Below, piece after piece: positions 16,763-25,381 of a stretch of DNA of 64,000 bases. Under the pieces are notes generated by a model that did not search any database, was not told where the DNA came from, and worked only from the letters and a program-made list of their open reading frames with translations. The first letter of the stretch is position 1, and each line of letters begins with the position of its first letter. The position numbers and the translations under genes were made by a program. The stretch is from Micromonospora thermarum (GTDB lineage Bacteria > Actinomycetota > Actinomycetes > Mycobacteriales > Micromonosporaceae): assembly GCF_012034245.1 (NCBI RefSeq), contig NZ_JAATEO010000001.1, positions 287,702 to 351,701 on the forward strand, read 5' to 3'.

Positions 16763-16812
16763 TTGTCGCTGCCTACCCGTGAGTAATACAGTCGGGGTTA
16801 CTGATCGGTAAC
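16763..16812 (+). promoter_or_regulatory. Promoter with an inverted-repeat operator upstream of the acyl-CoA dehydrogenase
   Basis: A -35 box TTGTCG (16763-16768), an 18-bp spacer and a -10 box TACAGT (16787-16792) form a plausible promoter. The predicted start falls inside the inverted repeat GTTAC-N6-GTAAC at 16797-16812. An operator over the start point is the normal place for a TetR- or GntR-type repressor of fatty-acid genes. No such regulator is adjacent, so its identity is unknown. Confidence 0.55.
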
Positions 16813-16841
16813 ACACCTGTCCGGAAGCGGGGCCAGCGAGC

Positions 16842-18698
16842 ATGACCCACTACAAGAGCAACCTTCGGGACCTCGAGTTCAACCTGTTCGAGGTCTTCGG
16901 GGCGGACCGGACGTTCGGCCAGGCGCCGTACACGGAGCTGGACGTCGACACCGCCCGCAGCTTCCTCTCCGAGGTCGACCGCCTGGCCCGCGAGGACCTC
17001 GCGGCCAGCTACACGGACAGCGACCGCAACCCGCCGGTGTTCGACCCGGCGACGCACACCGCGCCGCTGCCGGAGTCGTTCAAGAAGTCGTACAAGGCCT
17101 TCATGGACTCCGAGTTCTGGCGGCTGGACCTGCCCGAGGCGCTGGACGGCTCGAACGCCCCCCGCGCGCTCTGGTGGTCTCTCGCCGAGCTGGTGCTGGG
17201 CGCCAACGCCCCGATCTGGATGTACGCGTCCGGCCCGTCCTTCGCGCACGTCCTGCACGTCGAGGGCACCGAGCAGCAGAAGAAGTGGGCCAAGCTCTTC
17301 ATCGAGAAGCAGTGGGGCTCGACGATGGTGCTGACCGAGCCGGACGCCGGCTCGGACGTCGGCGCCGGCCGCACCCGCGCCATCCCGCAGCCGGACGGCT
17401 CGTGGCACATCGAGGGCGTCAAGCGCTTCATCACCTCGGGTGAGCACGACCTCTCCGACAACATCGTCCACTACGTGCTGGCCCGCCCGGTCGGCGTCGA
17501 GGGCGTCGGCGGTGCCGGCACCAAGGGGCTCTCGCTCTTCGTCGTCCCGAAGTACCACTTCGACGAGGAGACCGGCGAGCTGGGCGAGCGCAACGGCGTC
17601 TACGCCACCAACGTCGAGCACAAGATGGGCCTGAAGGTCTCCAACACCTGCGAGGTGACCTTCGGCGAGCACGGCGTGCCGGCCAAGGGCTGGCTGCTGG
17701 GTGAGAAGCACGACGGCATCCGGCAGATGTTCATGATCATCGAGTACGCCCGGATGATGGTCGGCACGAAGGCGATCGCCACGCTCTCGACCGGTTACCT
17801 GAACGCGCTCGAGTACGCCAAGAACCGGGTGCAGGGCGCCGACCTGACCCAGATGACCGACAAGACCGCGCCGCGGGTCACCATCACCCACCACCCGGAC
17901 GTGCGCCGCTCGCTGCTGCTGCAGAAGTCGTACGCCGAGGGTCTGCGCGCGCTGGTCTGCTACACCGCCAGCTGGCAGGACAAGGTCGCCATCGCCGAGG
18001 CGGCCGGCGACGAGAAGGCCACCAAGCTGGCCAAGCGGGTCAACGACCTGCTGCTCCCGCTGGTGAAGGGCGTCGGCTCGGAGCGGGCGTACGAGCTGCT
18101 CGGCCACGAGTCGCTCCAGACCTTCGGCGGTTCCGGCTTCCTCCAGGACTACCCGCTGGAGCAGTACGTCCGGGACGCCAAGATCGACACCCTGTACGAG
18201 GGCACCACCGCGATCCAGAGCCTCGACCTGATCTTCCGGAAGATCGTCCGGGACAACGGCAAGGCCCTGATGGCGGTCGCCGGCGAGATCCAGGAGTTCA
18301 TCGCCACCGAGGGCGGCAACGGCCAGCTCAAGGAGGAGCGGCAGGCGCTCGGCAAGGCGCTCGCCGAGATCCAGACCATCCTCGGCGTGATGACCGGTTG
18401 GCTGGGCGAGGCGCAGGGCGGCGACGCCCGGGCCCTGTACAAGGTCGGCCTGAGCAGCCGCCGGTTCCTGCTGGCGGTGGGTGACCTGGTCGTGGGCTGG
18501 CTGCTCCAGAAGCAGGCCGACGTCGCCCTGAAGGCGCTCGGCGGTGAGGTGTCCGCGTCCGACAAGGCGTTCTACACCGGCAAGGTGGCCGCTGCCCGGT
18601 TCTTCGCCCGCGAGGTGCTGCCGCGCATCGGTGCCGACCGGCGGATCATCGAGAACGCCGACCTGGACGTCATGGACCTCCCGGAGGAGGCCTTCTGA
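16842..18698 (+). CDS. Acyl-CoA dehydrogenase, long form
   Basis: A 618-residue FAD enzyme of the long acyl-CoA dehydrogenase branch, which has an extra C-terminal domain of about 150 residues. It oxidises acyl-CoA to trans-2-enoyl-CoA in the cytosol and passes electrons to ETF. Recognisable are [17 protein letters not shown] (FAD/substrate region near residue 165), [14 protein letters not shown] and [16 protein letters not shown]; the Glu in YEGTT is the catalytic-base position. It appears to be transcribed alone from a promoter with an operator and ends at a strong hairpin. Chain-length preference cannot be read from sequence. Confidence 0.93.
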   Translation: MTHYKSNLRDLEFNLFEVFGADRTFGQAPYTELDVDTARSFLSEVDRLAREDLAASYTDSDRNPPVFDPATHTAPLPESFKKSYKAFMDSEFWRLDLPEALDGSNAPRALWWSLAELVLGANAPIWMYASGPSFAHVLHVEGTEQQKKWAKLFIEKQWGSTMVLTEPDAGSDVGAGRTRAIPQPDGSWHIEGVKRFITSGEHDLSDNIVHYVLARPVGVEGVGGAGTKGLSLFVVPKYHFDEETGELGERNGVYATNVEHKMGLKVSNTCEVTFGEHGVPAKGWLLGEKHDGIRQMFMIIEYARMMVGTKAIATLSTGYLNALEYAKNRVQGADLTQMTDKTAPRVTITHHPDVRRSLLLQKSYAEGLRALVCYTASWQDKVAIAEAAGDEKATKLAKRVNDLLLPLVKGVGSERAYELLGHESLQTFGGSGFLQDYPLEQYVRDAKIDTLYEGTTAIQSLDLIFRKIVRDNGKALMAVAGEIQEFIATEGGNGQLKEERQALGKALAEIQTILGVMTGWLGEAQGGDARALYKVGLSSRRFLLAVGDLVVGWLLQKQADVALKALGGEVSASDKAFYTGKVAAARFFAREVLPRIGADRRIIENADLDVMDLPEEAF

Positions 18699-18757
18699 GT
18701 CACGCCACGCCGCTCAAGGGTGTGGTGAGCCCGGGCCCGACCCGGGAGTGAGCTGGT

Positions 18758-18795
18758 CACGACGGCCGGCGGGTGCCGACCCGCCGGCCGTCGTG
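18758..18795 (+). terminator. Terminator of the acyl-CoA dehydrogenase gene
   Basis: A 17-bp perfect stem (18758-18774 with 18779-18795), four-base loop GCCG, 59 bases after the stop. It is followed by TTGCTCC. Confidence 0.8.
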
Positions 18796-18937
18796 TTGCT
18801 CCGGGGAGGGTGCCGTCCGGGCGGGCGGCGGCCCATGTTTTCGGGTGTCGTGCGGGTAGCCGCAGCTCACGACGGGTATCCACCGCGGACCACGGCAGAG
18901 AACGCCCAGAGCCACCGCACGGGGGAGTGCAGCGCAC

Positions 18938-19207
18938 ATGGGCATTGGTAGCGGCATCTTCCTGATCGCTGTCGGAGCGATCCTCACCTTCGCCATCCGG
19001 GCCAACGTCTGGTGGCTCGATCTACGCGCGGTCGGCTGGGTGTTCATCCTGGCCGGACTCGCCGTCCTGCTCACCACGCTCTGGTTCTGGCAGGACCGTC
19101 GCAAGCGGGCACGAACGCTGATCGTGGAGGAGAACCGGCTGTCGCACCCCACCGCGATGATGCCGCCGCCTCCCGACCCGCCGCCGCCCACCGCGCCACC
19201 GTCCTGA
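18938..19207 (+). CDS. DUF6458-type small membrane protein
   Basis: An 89-residue protein with two membrane spans (MGIGSGIFLIAVGAILTFAI and GWVFILAGLAVLLTTLWFW) and a short cytosolic, Pro-rich tail. The N-terminal MGIG and the WLDL...VGW loop match the DUF6458 family of actinobacteria, whose function is unknown. ATG at 18938 is preceded by GGGGGAG. A close paralogue lies about 1 kb away at 19933 with a SixA-type phosphatase between them on the opposite strand. Confidence 0.8.
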   Translation: MGIGSGIFLIAVGAILTFAIRANVWWLDLRAVGWVFILAGLAVLLTTLWFWQDRRKRARTLIVEENRLSHPTAMMPPPPDPPPPTAPPS

Positions 19208-19220
19208 TCTCCACGACGAC

Positions 19221-19265
19221 CACGCCCTGAGCCACGCACCCCACCGGTGCCGCGCTCAGGGCGTG
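19221..19265. terminator. Hairpin between convergent genes
   Basis: A 12-bp perfect stem, CACGCCCTGAGC at 19221-19232 with its complement at 19254-19265, loop 21 bases. It lies between the convergent DUF6458 gene and the SixA gene and could serve both. Confidence 0.65.
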
Positions 19266-19280
19266 TGTCGGCGTCGAGGG

Positions 19281-19817
19281 TTAACCGCGTGCCGTGTGCC
19301 GCGCTGTGATGACGCTTCCCGCCCTGCCCAGCTCCGCCCACTCAGCCGCCGTCCGGTGCACCTCGATGTCGCTGGTGCGTAACCCCTCCTGGTCCGCCCG
19401 CTCCGGGTCGAGAAGTGCCGACAAGAGCGAGATTCCGGGATTGTGGGCGATGAGCAGCGCTGTCCGGGCGGCCGGATCGACCCGCCGCACCAGGGCCAAC
19501 AGGTCCTCCGGGTGCGCCTCGTACGCGTCCGCCGCGTAGTGGACGGCGGGTGCCGGCCCGGCCGACCCGCCCTCCGGCGGTGTCCCGGTCATGCCCAACG
19601 CCACACCGTGCCAGGTCTCCCGGGTGCGCCGGGAGGTCGAGCAGATCACCACGTCGGGCAGTAACGCGTGCTTGGCGAGCCACGCGCCGGCCGCCGCCGC
19701 GTCGGCACGACCCCGCGCCGCCAGCGGGCGCTCCACGTCCGGTCCGTCGTCGGGTGGCTCCGCCTTCGAGTGCCGGAGCAGCACCAGCGTGCGGGCCTGG
19801 GCGTACGGGTCCGTCAT
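19281..19817 (-). CDS. sixA: SixA-type histidine phosphatase family protein
   Basis: A 178-residue phosphatase of the histidine (phosphoglycerate-mutase-like) superfamily. The catalytic LLRHSKAE is at residues 13-20, where the His is the phosphate acceptor; STSRRTRETW and the late IAHNPGISLLS supply the other active-site Arg and His. SixA in enteric bacteria removes phosphate from phosphohistidine in HPt proteins; in actinobacteria the substrate is not established. The ATG at 19817 gives the expected family length. It lies between two DUF6458 genes on the other strand. Confidence 0.85.
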   Translation of the reverse strand: MTDPYAQARTLVLLRHSKAEPPDDGPDVERPLAARGRADAAAAGAWLAKHALLPDVVICSTSRRTRETWHGVALGMTGTPPEGGSAGPAPAVHYAADAYEAHPEDLLALVRRVDPAARTALLIAHNPGISLLSALLDPERADQEGLRTSDIEVHRTAAEWAELGRAGSVITARHTARG

Positions 19818-19932
19818 GTCCTCAAGCTTGCCCGATTGGCGATCTCACCGCCTGGGTAAGTCGATGCCTGCCGCAACCTCACCGATGGCCGCGGCGACCG
19901 GAACGCCAGGTGACAGCCGAGGAGGCGACGAG

Positions 19933-20217
19933 ATGGGCATTGGTGGCAGTATCTTCTTGATCGCGCTGGGCGCGATCTTCGCGTTCGCCGTCGAGGCGAA
20001 TCTGGGATGGCTCGACCTGGCCGTGGTCGGCTGGGTGCTGATGCTCGCCGGTGTGGCGGGCCTGCTGGTCACCCTCTACTTCTGGAACTCCCGGCGCCGG
20101 ACGGTGGTCACCCGGCCGGTTCGCGAGGAGCGCGTCGTGGCCGACCCCGTCGTGCCGGCGCAGGACCGGGTCGTGCAGGAGTACCGCGAGGTGCGCCGGC
20201 CGGGCCCGACCGTCTGA
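19933..20217 (+). CDS. DUF6458-type small membrane protein (paralogue)
   Basis: A 94-residue two-span membrane protein that closely matches the protein encoded at 18938: MGIGGSIFLIALGAIFAFAV, then WLDLAVVGWVLMLAGVAGLL and a charged cytosolic tail ending EVRRPGPTV. ATG at 19933 follows GAGGAGG. The frame is open far upstream over the antisense strand of the SixA gene, but that part is not coding. Function unknown; the pair probably arose by local duplication. Confidence 0.8.
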   Translation: MGIGGSIFLIALGAIFAFAVEANLGWLDLAVVGWVLMLAGVAGLLVTLYFWNSRRRTVVTRPVREERVVADPVVPAQDRVVQEYREVRRPGPTV

Positions 20218-20231
20218 CGGTTCCCCTGCCG

Positions 20232-20280
20232 AGGAAGGGCCCCTTCCACCGCCGCTTGGCGTCGGGAAGGGGCCCTTCCT
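20232..20280. terminator. Long bidirectional hairpin
   Basis: A 16-bp perfect stem (AGGAAGGGCCCCTTCC at 20232-20247 with 20265-20280) with a 17-base loop, then TTTCG on the plus strand. It stands between the convergent DUF6458 and TrhA genes and can serve both strands. Sequences built on AAGGGGCCCTT are common in Micromonospora intergenic regions, to my recollection, so it may also be a dispersed repeat. Confidence 0.75.
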
Positions 20281-20286
20281 TTCGCC

Positions 20287-20964
20287 TCAGACGAAGAGGG
20301 CGAAGTAGATCGCGATGTGGTGACAGATCGCGGCCACCAGGGTGCAGGCGTGGAAGAACTCGTGGTGGCCGAAGACGGTCGGCCAGGGGTTGGGCCGCCG
20401 CAGCGCGTAGAAGACGGCGCCGACGCTGTAGATGGCGCCACCGACGATCAGCAGGACCAGGGCGGTCACGCCGCCGACCCGGAGGATGTCCGGCAGCATC
20501 GCCACCGAGACCCAGCCGAGCGCGAGGTAGAGCGGCGCGGAGACCCACCGCGGGGCGTGGGGCCAGACGAGCTTGAGCGCCACCCCACCCAGAGCGCCAC
20601 CCCACACCAGCGACAGCATCACCGTCGCGGGCCGGGGCTCCAGCAGGAGGACACAGAACGGCGTGTACGTCCCGGCGATGAACACGAAGATCATCGAATG
20701 GTCCATCCGGCGCATGATCTGGTAGCCCCGCTCCGACCACACGCGACGGTGGTAGAGGGCGCTGGTGCCGAACAGGCCACAGACCGTGAGGCTGTAGACG
20801 AGACAGCTGATCAGCGGCGACCAGCCGGGCCGGGCGGCGGCGATGGAGCACAGCACGATGCCGCAGACGAGTGCGGCGAAGAAGGCGTACGTGTGGAGCC
20901 AGCCGCGCATCCGCGGCTTGCCGATGTCGACCGGCTTGAGGCGAAGCGGTGCGGAGGTGGTCAC
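20287..20964 (-). CDS. trhA: TrhA/hemolysin III family membrane protein
   Basis: A 225-residue seven-span membrane protein of the hemolysin III/PAQR superfamily. The pattern MRGWLHTYAFFAALVCGI at span 1, TSALYHRRVW after span 2, MDHSMIFVFIAGTYTPF at span 3 and a late HHEFFHACTLVAAICHH carry the conserved His and Asp residues typical of the superfamily. Bacterial TrhA proteins affect membrane energetics and lipid fluidity; older names as hemolysins are probably misleading. It lies divergent to the 5-oxoprolinase operon. Confidence 0.88.
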   Translation of the reverse strand: MTTSAPLRLKPVDIGKPRMRGWLHTYAFFAALVCGIVLCSIAAARPGWSPLISCLVYSLTVCGLFGTSALYHRRVWSERGYQIMRRMDHSMIFVFIAGTYTPFCVLLLEPRPATVMLSLVWGGALGGVALKLVWPHAPRWVSAPLYLALGWVSVAMLPDILRVGGVTALVLLIVGGAIYSVGAVFYALRRPNPWPTVFGHHEFFHACTLVAAICHHIAIYFALFV

Positions 20965-21073
20965 GCCAACAGGCTACGACACCGTAGGTTACTTGCAAGT
21001 AGTGTGTCCGGTCACGCCCGATGAACGCGTGCCGGGGAAACGGCGACGCGGCTCCGTCCGGAAGGATGGCGGA

Positions 21074-21745
21074 ATGCGGATCCGACCGGTCGGGGCCCAC
21101 GCCCTGCTGCTCGACTGCGCCGGCGAGACCGACGTGGGCACCGCGGACGCCGGGGGTGACATGACCGGGCCGGACGAAGCCGTCGCGGCGCGGGTGGAGG
21201 CGTGGCGGGCGGAGCTGTGGCGCCGGCGGGAACGCGGTGAGCTGGACGCCGTCGAGATCGTCCCGGCCGCGGCCACCGTGCTGCTCGACGGCGTACGCGA
21301 CCCGGAGCGCACTACGGCGCTCCTCGCCGGCTGGACCCCGGCACCGGTCGCCACCGTCGCCCCGCCAGCCACGGCGGAGGTGCCGGTGACCTATGACGGA
21401 GAGGACCTGCCCACCGTCGCCGGCCACTGGGGCGTCGACGTGTCGGCCGTCGTACGTCGGCTGACCACCACGGAGTTCCGGGTGGCCTTCTGCGGCTTCG
21501 CGCCCGGGTTCGCGTACCTCACCGGGCTCCCCGCCGCGTTGTCCGTGCCCCGGCTGGCGAGCCCCCGCCCCCGGGTGCCCGCCGGCTCGGTCGCCCTGGC
21601 CGGCCCGTACGCCGGGATCTACCCGACCGCCTCCCCCGGCGGTTGGCTGCTCGTCGGGCGGACCGAACTGCCCCTGTTCGACGTGCACGCCGACCCGCCG
21701 GCCCGGCTCGCCCCCGGCACCCGCGTCCGGCTGGTGCCGGCGTGA
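21074..21745 (+). CDS. pxpB: 5-oxoprolinase subunit PxpB (KipI-like)
   Basis: A 223-residue KipI-like subunit of the prokaryotic ATP-dependent 5-oxoprolinase, which opens 5-oxoproline to glutamate. The family motif FCGFAPGFAYLTGLP is present near residue 139, with VPAGSVALAGPYAGIYP after it. ATG at 21074 lies after GGAAGGATGG and gives the usual length; the longer open frame upstream reads through the divergent promoter region. Its stop overlaps the GTG of pxpC by four bases. Confidence 0.92.
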   Translation: MRIRPVGAHALLLDCAGETDVGTADAGGDMTGPDEAVAARVEAWRAELWRRRERGELDAVEIVPAAATVLLDGVRDPERTTALLAGWTPAPVATVAPPATAEVPVTYDGEDLPTVAGHWGVDVSAVVRRLTTTEFRVAFCGFAPGFAYLTGLPAALSVPRLASPRPRVPAGSVALAGPYAGIYPTASPGGWLLVGRTELPLFDVHADPPARLAPGTRVRLVPA

Positions 21746-22611
21746 CCGCGCCGACCAGCGGCACGGTCGAGGTGCTGCGGGCGGGCGCCCTCACCACGGT
21801 GCAGGACCTCGGCCGGCCCGGCTGGGCGCACCTCGGCGTGCCGCGCTCCGGCGCCCTCGACCCGGCCGCCCTCCGGCTGGCCAACCGGCTGGTCGGCAAC
21901 CCCGAGCCCGCCGCCGGTCTGGAGATCACGCTGACCGGGTGCGCGCTGCGGTTCACCCGCGCCACCGCGGTGGCGCTCGCCGGGGCGGACGCCGACGTCC
22001 GGGTCGGCACCCGTCCCGGTGACGTCGGCCGGCCGCTCGCCGTACCGGCCGGCGCGGTGGTCCGGATCGGTCCACCCCGCACCGGCCTGCGGTCGTGGCT
22101 CGCGGTCGCCGGAGGGATCGCCGTGGAGCCGGTGCTCGGCAGCCGCGCCACGGACACCCTCTCCGGGCTGGGTCCGCCCCCGCTGCGCGACGGCGACCGG
22201 CTCCCCCTGGGTACGCCGACCGGCCCGCCCGCCCCGGTGGACGTCACCGTCACCGCGCCACCCCCGGCCGAGCTGCGGCTGACGCTGCGCCTCGGCCCGC
22301 GCGACGACTGGTTCACGCCGCTCGCGCTCGACCGGCTGCTCGGCAGCGCGTACACCGTCTCGCCGGTGAGCAACCGGGTCGGCGCGCGACTGACCGGCGC
22401 GGCGCTACCCCGCGCGGTGGCCGGGGAACTGCCCAGCGAGGGGCTCGTGCTCGGCGCGGTGCAGGTGCCGTCGGACGGCCAGCCGCTGGTGTTCCTCGCC
22501 GACCACCCGACGACCGGCGGGTACCCCGTCATCGGGGTGGTGGCCGACGTGACCCCGCTCGCACAGGCCCGACCAGGGACTACGGTGACGTTCCATGGAC
22601 CTCAACGCTGA
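21742..22611 (+). CDS. pxpC: 5-oxoprolinase subunit PxpC (KipA-like)
   Basis: A 289-residue subunit of the biotin-dependent carboxyltransferase-like family (KipA/PxpC). The N-terminal VLRAGALTTVQDLGRPGWAH and GVPRSGALDPAALRLANRLVGN are hallmark motifs, and RVGARLTG and FLADHPTTGGYPVIGVV appear near the C-terminus. It starts at a GTG inside the pxpB stop (GTGA) and overlaps pxpA by 17 bp, so all three are in one coupled operon. PxpB and PxpC form the complex that activates the substrate with ATP. Confidence 0.92.
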   Translation: MTAPTSGTVEVLRAGALTTVQDLGRPGWAHLGVPRSGALDPAALRLANRLVGNPEPAAGLEITLTGCALRFTRATAVALAGADADVRVGTRPGDVGRPLAVPAGAVVRIGPPRTGLRSWLAVAGGIAVEPVLGSRATDTLSGLGPPPLRDGDRLPLGTPTGPPAPVDVTVTAPPPAELRLTLRLGPRDDWFTPLALDRLLGSAYTVSPVSNRVGARLTGAALPRAVAGELPSEGLVLGAVQVPSDGQPLVFLADHPTTGGYPVIGVVADVTPLAQARPGTTVTFHGPQR

Positions 22612-23344
22612 CCTCGGGGAGGGCTTCGGCATCTGGCGGCTCGGCGACGACGCGGCGCTGCTCGACCTGGTCACCTCGGCCAACGTCGCCTGCGGCTTCC
22701 ACGCCGGGGACGCCCCCACCATGCGGCGGGTGTGCGCCCGCGCGGTCGAGCGCGGGGTCGCGGTGGGTGCGCAGGTCGGCTACCGCGACCTCACCGGCTT
22801 CGGGCGGCGGCACATCGCCTACGATTTCGCCGAGCTGCGGGACGAGGTCCTCTACCAGCTCGGTGCCCTGGACGCGTTCTGCCGGGTCGCCGGCACCCGG
22901 GTCCGTTACCTCAAGCCGCACGGCGCCCTGTACCACGCCGCCGCCTGCGACGAGTCTCAGGCGGCGGCGCTGGTCGCCGCGGTCGGCGAGTACGACGACC
23001 AGCTACCGCTGCTCTGCCCGCCCGGCTCGGTGCTCGCCCAGCTCGCGACCGGTGCCGGGCTGCGGGCGGTCGCCGAGGGCTTCGCCGACCGGGGCTACCT
23101 GCCCAACGGGCGGCTGGTGCCCCGGGGCGCCCCGAACGCTCTCGTCACCGACCCGGAACAGGTGGCGCAGCGGGCAGTTCTCATGGCCACCGAGCGGAAC
23201 GTGGTCGCGGTGGACGGCACGGTGATCCCCTGCCCGGTGGAGTCGATCTGCCTGCACGGCGACACACCGGGCTCGGTGCGCTGCGCCGAGCTGGTCCGCG
23301 CCGCGCTCATCGACGCGGGGGTCCCGCTCACTCCGTTCGCGTGA
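22595..23344 (+). CDS. pxpA: 5-oxoprolinase subunit PxpA (LamB/YcsF family)
   Basis: A 249-residue LamB/YcsF family subunit, which together with PxpB and PxpC hydrolyses 5-oxoproline. It starts MDLNADLGEGFGIW and continues with ANVACGFHAGDAPTM and VRYLKPHGALYH, which match the family's substrate and metal-site strands. ATG at 22595 lies within the 3' end of pxpC. A strong hairpin follows the stop, so the operon order is pxpB-pxpC-pxpA. 5-Oxoproline forms by spontaneous cyclisation of glutamine and must be removed. Confidence 0.93.
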   Translation: MDLNADLGEGFGIWRLGDDAALLDLVTSANVACGFHAGDAPTMRRVCARAVERGVAVGAQVGYRDLTGFGRRHIAYDFAELRDEVLYQLGALDAFCRVAGTRVRYLKPHGALYHAAACDESQAAALVAAVGEYDDQLPLLCPPGSVLAQLATGAGLRAVAEGFADRGYLPNGRLVPRGAPNALVTDPEQVAQRAVLMATERNVVAVDGTVIPCPVESICLHGDTPGSVRCAELVRAALIDAGVPLTPFA

Positions 23345-23347
23345 GCG

Positions 23348-23385
23348 GTCGCGTGGTCCGGCAATGTGCTGCCGGACCACGCGAC
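23348..23385 (+). terminator. Terminator of the pxp operon
   Basis: A 16-bp perfect stem (23348-23363 with 23370-23385) with a six-base loop, four bases after the pxpA stop. It also lies just past the end of the convergent NHLRC2-like gene. Confidence 0.8.
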
Positions 23386-23396
23386 GGGCCTGCCCG

Positions 23397-25229
23397 TCAG
23401 GCGTCCAGGCCGCGCAGCACCAGCGGGAGGCGGGTGACGGCGCCGTCGACCACCCGGACCGGGACGCCCCAGTCCTGCCGGGTCAGGTGGCAGGCCGCGT
23501 GCTCCACGTCGGCGTCGCAGGTCGCGGCCTGCGCGGTCACCTGGAGCACGCCCTCCTCCACCGCGCCGTTGACCACCAGCCGCCGGGACAGGTCGGTGCC
23601 GGTGCCCGCACCCTCCACCAGCAGCTCCGGCGGCGACGCCGAGACCACCAGCCGGGTCGACGGGCCGTACGTCTCGTCGAGCTTCTGCCCTGGTGCCGGG
23701 GTGAAGATGACGTCCAGGGTGACCTCGCCGGCCGCCAGGTCGGTCGGCTTCCGCTCGGTGCGGTGCCGGGGACCGTCGACGGTGCTGGCGCCCGCGGCGG
23801 TGAGCGCGCCGGGCGCGAGCCGGGTCAGCCGGTGGGCGGCCGACTCCACGACCAGCACGTCGCCGTCCGGCGTGACCACCAGGTCGCTCGGCTCGGCGAG
23901 CCCGTCGGCGACCGTGCCGACCGCGTCGGTCTCCGGGTCGTAGCGGCGGACCGCGCCGTTGTACGTGTCGGCGATCAGCACCGAGCCGTCGGGCAGCGCG
24001 CACACCCCCAACGGGTGCTGGAGCAGCGCCTCCGCCGCCGGCCCGTCGACGTGTCCGAAGTCGAAGAGCCCCTGGCCGACGGCGGTGCCCATGACCCCGT
24101 TCTCCACGTACCGGACGGCGCTGGTCTCGCTGTCGGCCACCCACAGCCGGGAGCCGTCGGCCGACACCGACAGGCCGGAGGGCTGGGCCATCCACGCCTC
24201 GGGCAGCGGGCCGTCCTTCAGCGCCTCCACCGTGGTGCCCGCGTACATGCCGGCCGTGCGCTTCACCGGATCGAACCACCAGAGCTGGTGGATACCCGCC
24301 ATCGCGATCACCACCTTGTCGTCGTACCAGGCCAGGTCCCAGGGGGAGGACAGGTCGACGGAGAGGGCGTCGTGCGCGTGGTCGTCGACCGTGGAGCGCC
24401 ACTGCCGGCCGGTGCCGGCGACGGTCACCACCTCGCCGGTCGCCAGGCGGACGCCGCGCAGCAGATGGTTGACCGTGTCGGCGACCACCAGGTCGTAGCC
24501 GGCGACCTCGGCGACGTGCGCGGGCAGCAGGCAGAGCCCCTGTGGCTCGGAGAAGGTGGCCGCGGCGGCGGGCCCGTCGGCCCGGCCGCGCTCGCCGGTG
24601 CCGATCCGCCGGAGCAGCGTCTCGCCGTCGGGTGCCAGCTCGGCGAGCGAGTGCTGGGCCGAGTCCGACACCAGCAGGTTCCCGTCGTCGAGTACGACGG
24701 CCTTGCCGGGGAAGCGCAGCGTGGTCTCCGGCTCGGCGGGCGGCACGTACGGGCCCTCGCCCCGGTGCAGCGTGCCCTTGGCCTCGTGGGTGGCGATCAG
24801 GTCGTCGATCAGCCGGGACAGTCCCTCGGCGTGACCCTCGCCGGCCATCGTGGCCACCACGTAACCCTCGGGGTCGATCACCGCCAGGGTCGGCCAGGCA
24901 CGGGCGGCGTACTGCTGCCACATGTCGAGCTCGGGGTCGTCGAGCACTGGATGGTGCACCCCGTACCGCTCGACGGCGGCGGCCAGGGCGTCCGCGTCCT
25001 TCTCGTGCTCGAACTTCGGCGAGTGCACGCCGATGACGACGAGCACGTCGCCGTACTTCTGCTCCAGCGGGCGCAGCTCGTCGAGCACGTGCAGACAGTT
25101 GATGCAGCAGAACGTCCAAAAATCCGCAATCACGATCTTTCCGCGCAGATCGGACAGCGTCAGGTCCCGCCCACCGGTGTTCAGCCAGCCCCGGCCGCGC
25201 AGCTCGGGGGCTCGTACTCGTGCGCTCAT
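23397..25229 (-). CDS. Thioredoxin-fold plus NHL-repeat protein (NHLRC2-like)
   Basis: A 610-residue protein with a thioredoxin/TlpA-like domain at about residues 15-160, then a beta-propeller of NHL repeats to about residue 480 and a C-terminal beta domain. The redox site is FWTFCCINCLHVL, a CxxC (CINC) with an extra Cys before it. NHL blades show as LPDGSVLIADTYNGAVRRYD and LWVADSETSAVRYVE. The layout matches the animal NHLRC2 family and its bacterial relatives; the substrate is unknown. There is no signal peptide at the chosen ATG (25229), so it should be cytosolic. A longer frame upstream is open but not protein-like. Confidence 0.85.
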   Translation of the reverse strand: MSARVRAPELRGRGWLNTGGRDLTLSDLRGKIVIADFWTFCCINCLHVLDELRPLEQKYGDVLVVIGVHSPKFEHEKDADALAAAVERYGVHHPVLDDPELDMWQQYAARAWPTLAVIDPEGYVVATMAGEGHAEGLSRLIDDLIATHEAKGTLHRGEGPYVPPAEPETTLRFPGKAVVLDDGNLLVSDSAQHSLAELAPDGETLLRRIGTGERGRADGPAAAATFSEPQGLCLLPAHVAEVAGYDLVVADTVNHLLRGVRLATGEVVTVAGTGRQWRSTVDDHAHDALSVDLSSPWDLAWYDDKVVIAMAGIHQLWWFDPVKRTAGMYAGTTVEALKDGPLPEAWMAQPSGLSVSADGSRLWVADSETSAVRYVENGVMGTAVGQGLFDFGHVDGPAAEALLQHPLGVCALPDGSVLIADTYNGAVRRYDPETDAVGTVADGLAEPSDLVVTPDGDVLVVESAAHRLTRLAPGALTAAGASTVDGPRHRTERKPTDLAAGEVTLDVIFTPAPGQKLDETYGPSTRLVVSASPPELLVEGAGTGTDLSRRLVVNGAVEEGVLQVTAQAATCDADVEHAACHLTRQDWGVPVRVVDGAVTRLPLVLRGLDA

Positions 25230-25332
25230 GACCCCATCGTGCCCGACCACCGGCTCCGGACCGGCCCGAGGGGGCGGACGATCTCCGTGGCGCGCGTCAT
25301 CCCGGCGACCGCCGACCCCGGCCGGACGGACG

Positions 25333-25367
25333 ACGGCGGGGCCACGGATCGACCGTGGCCCCGCCGT
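25333..25367 (-). terminator. Terminator of the large low-complexity membrane protein gene
   Basis: A 15-bp perfect stem (25333-25347 with 25353-25367), loop ATCGA, 15 bases after the minus-strand stop at 25382. Confidence 0.75.
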
Positions 25368-25381
25368 TTCGTCGCGTCGGG

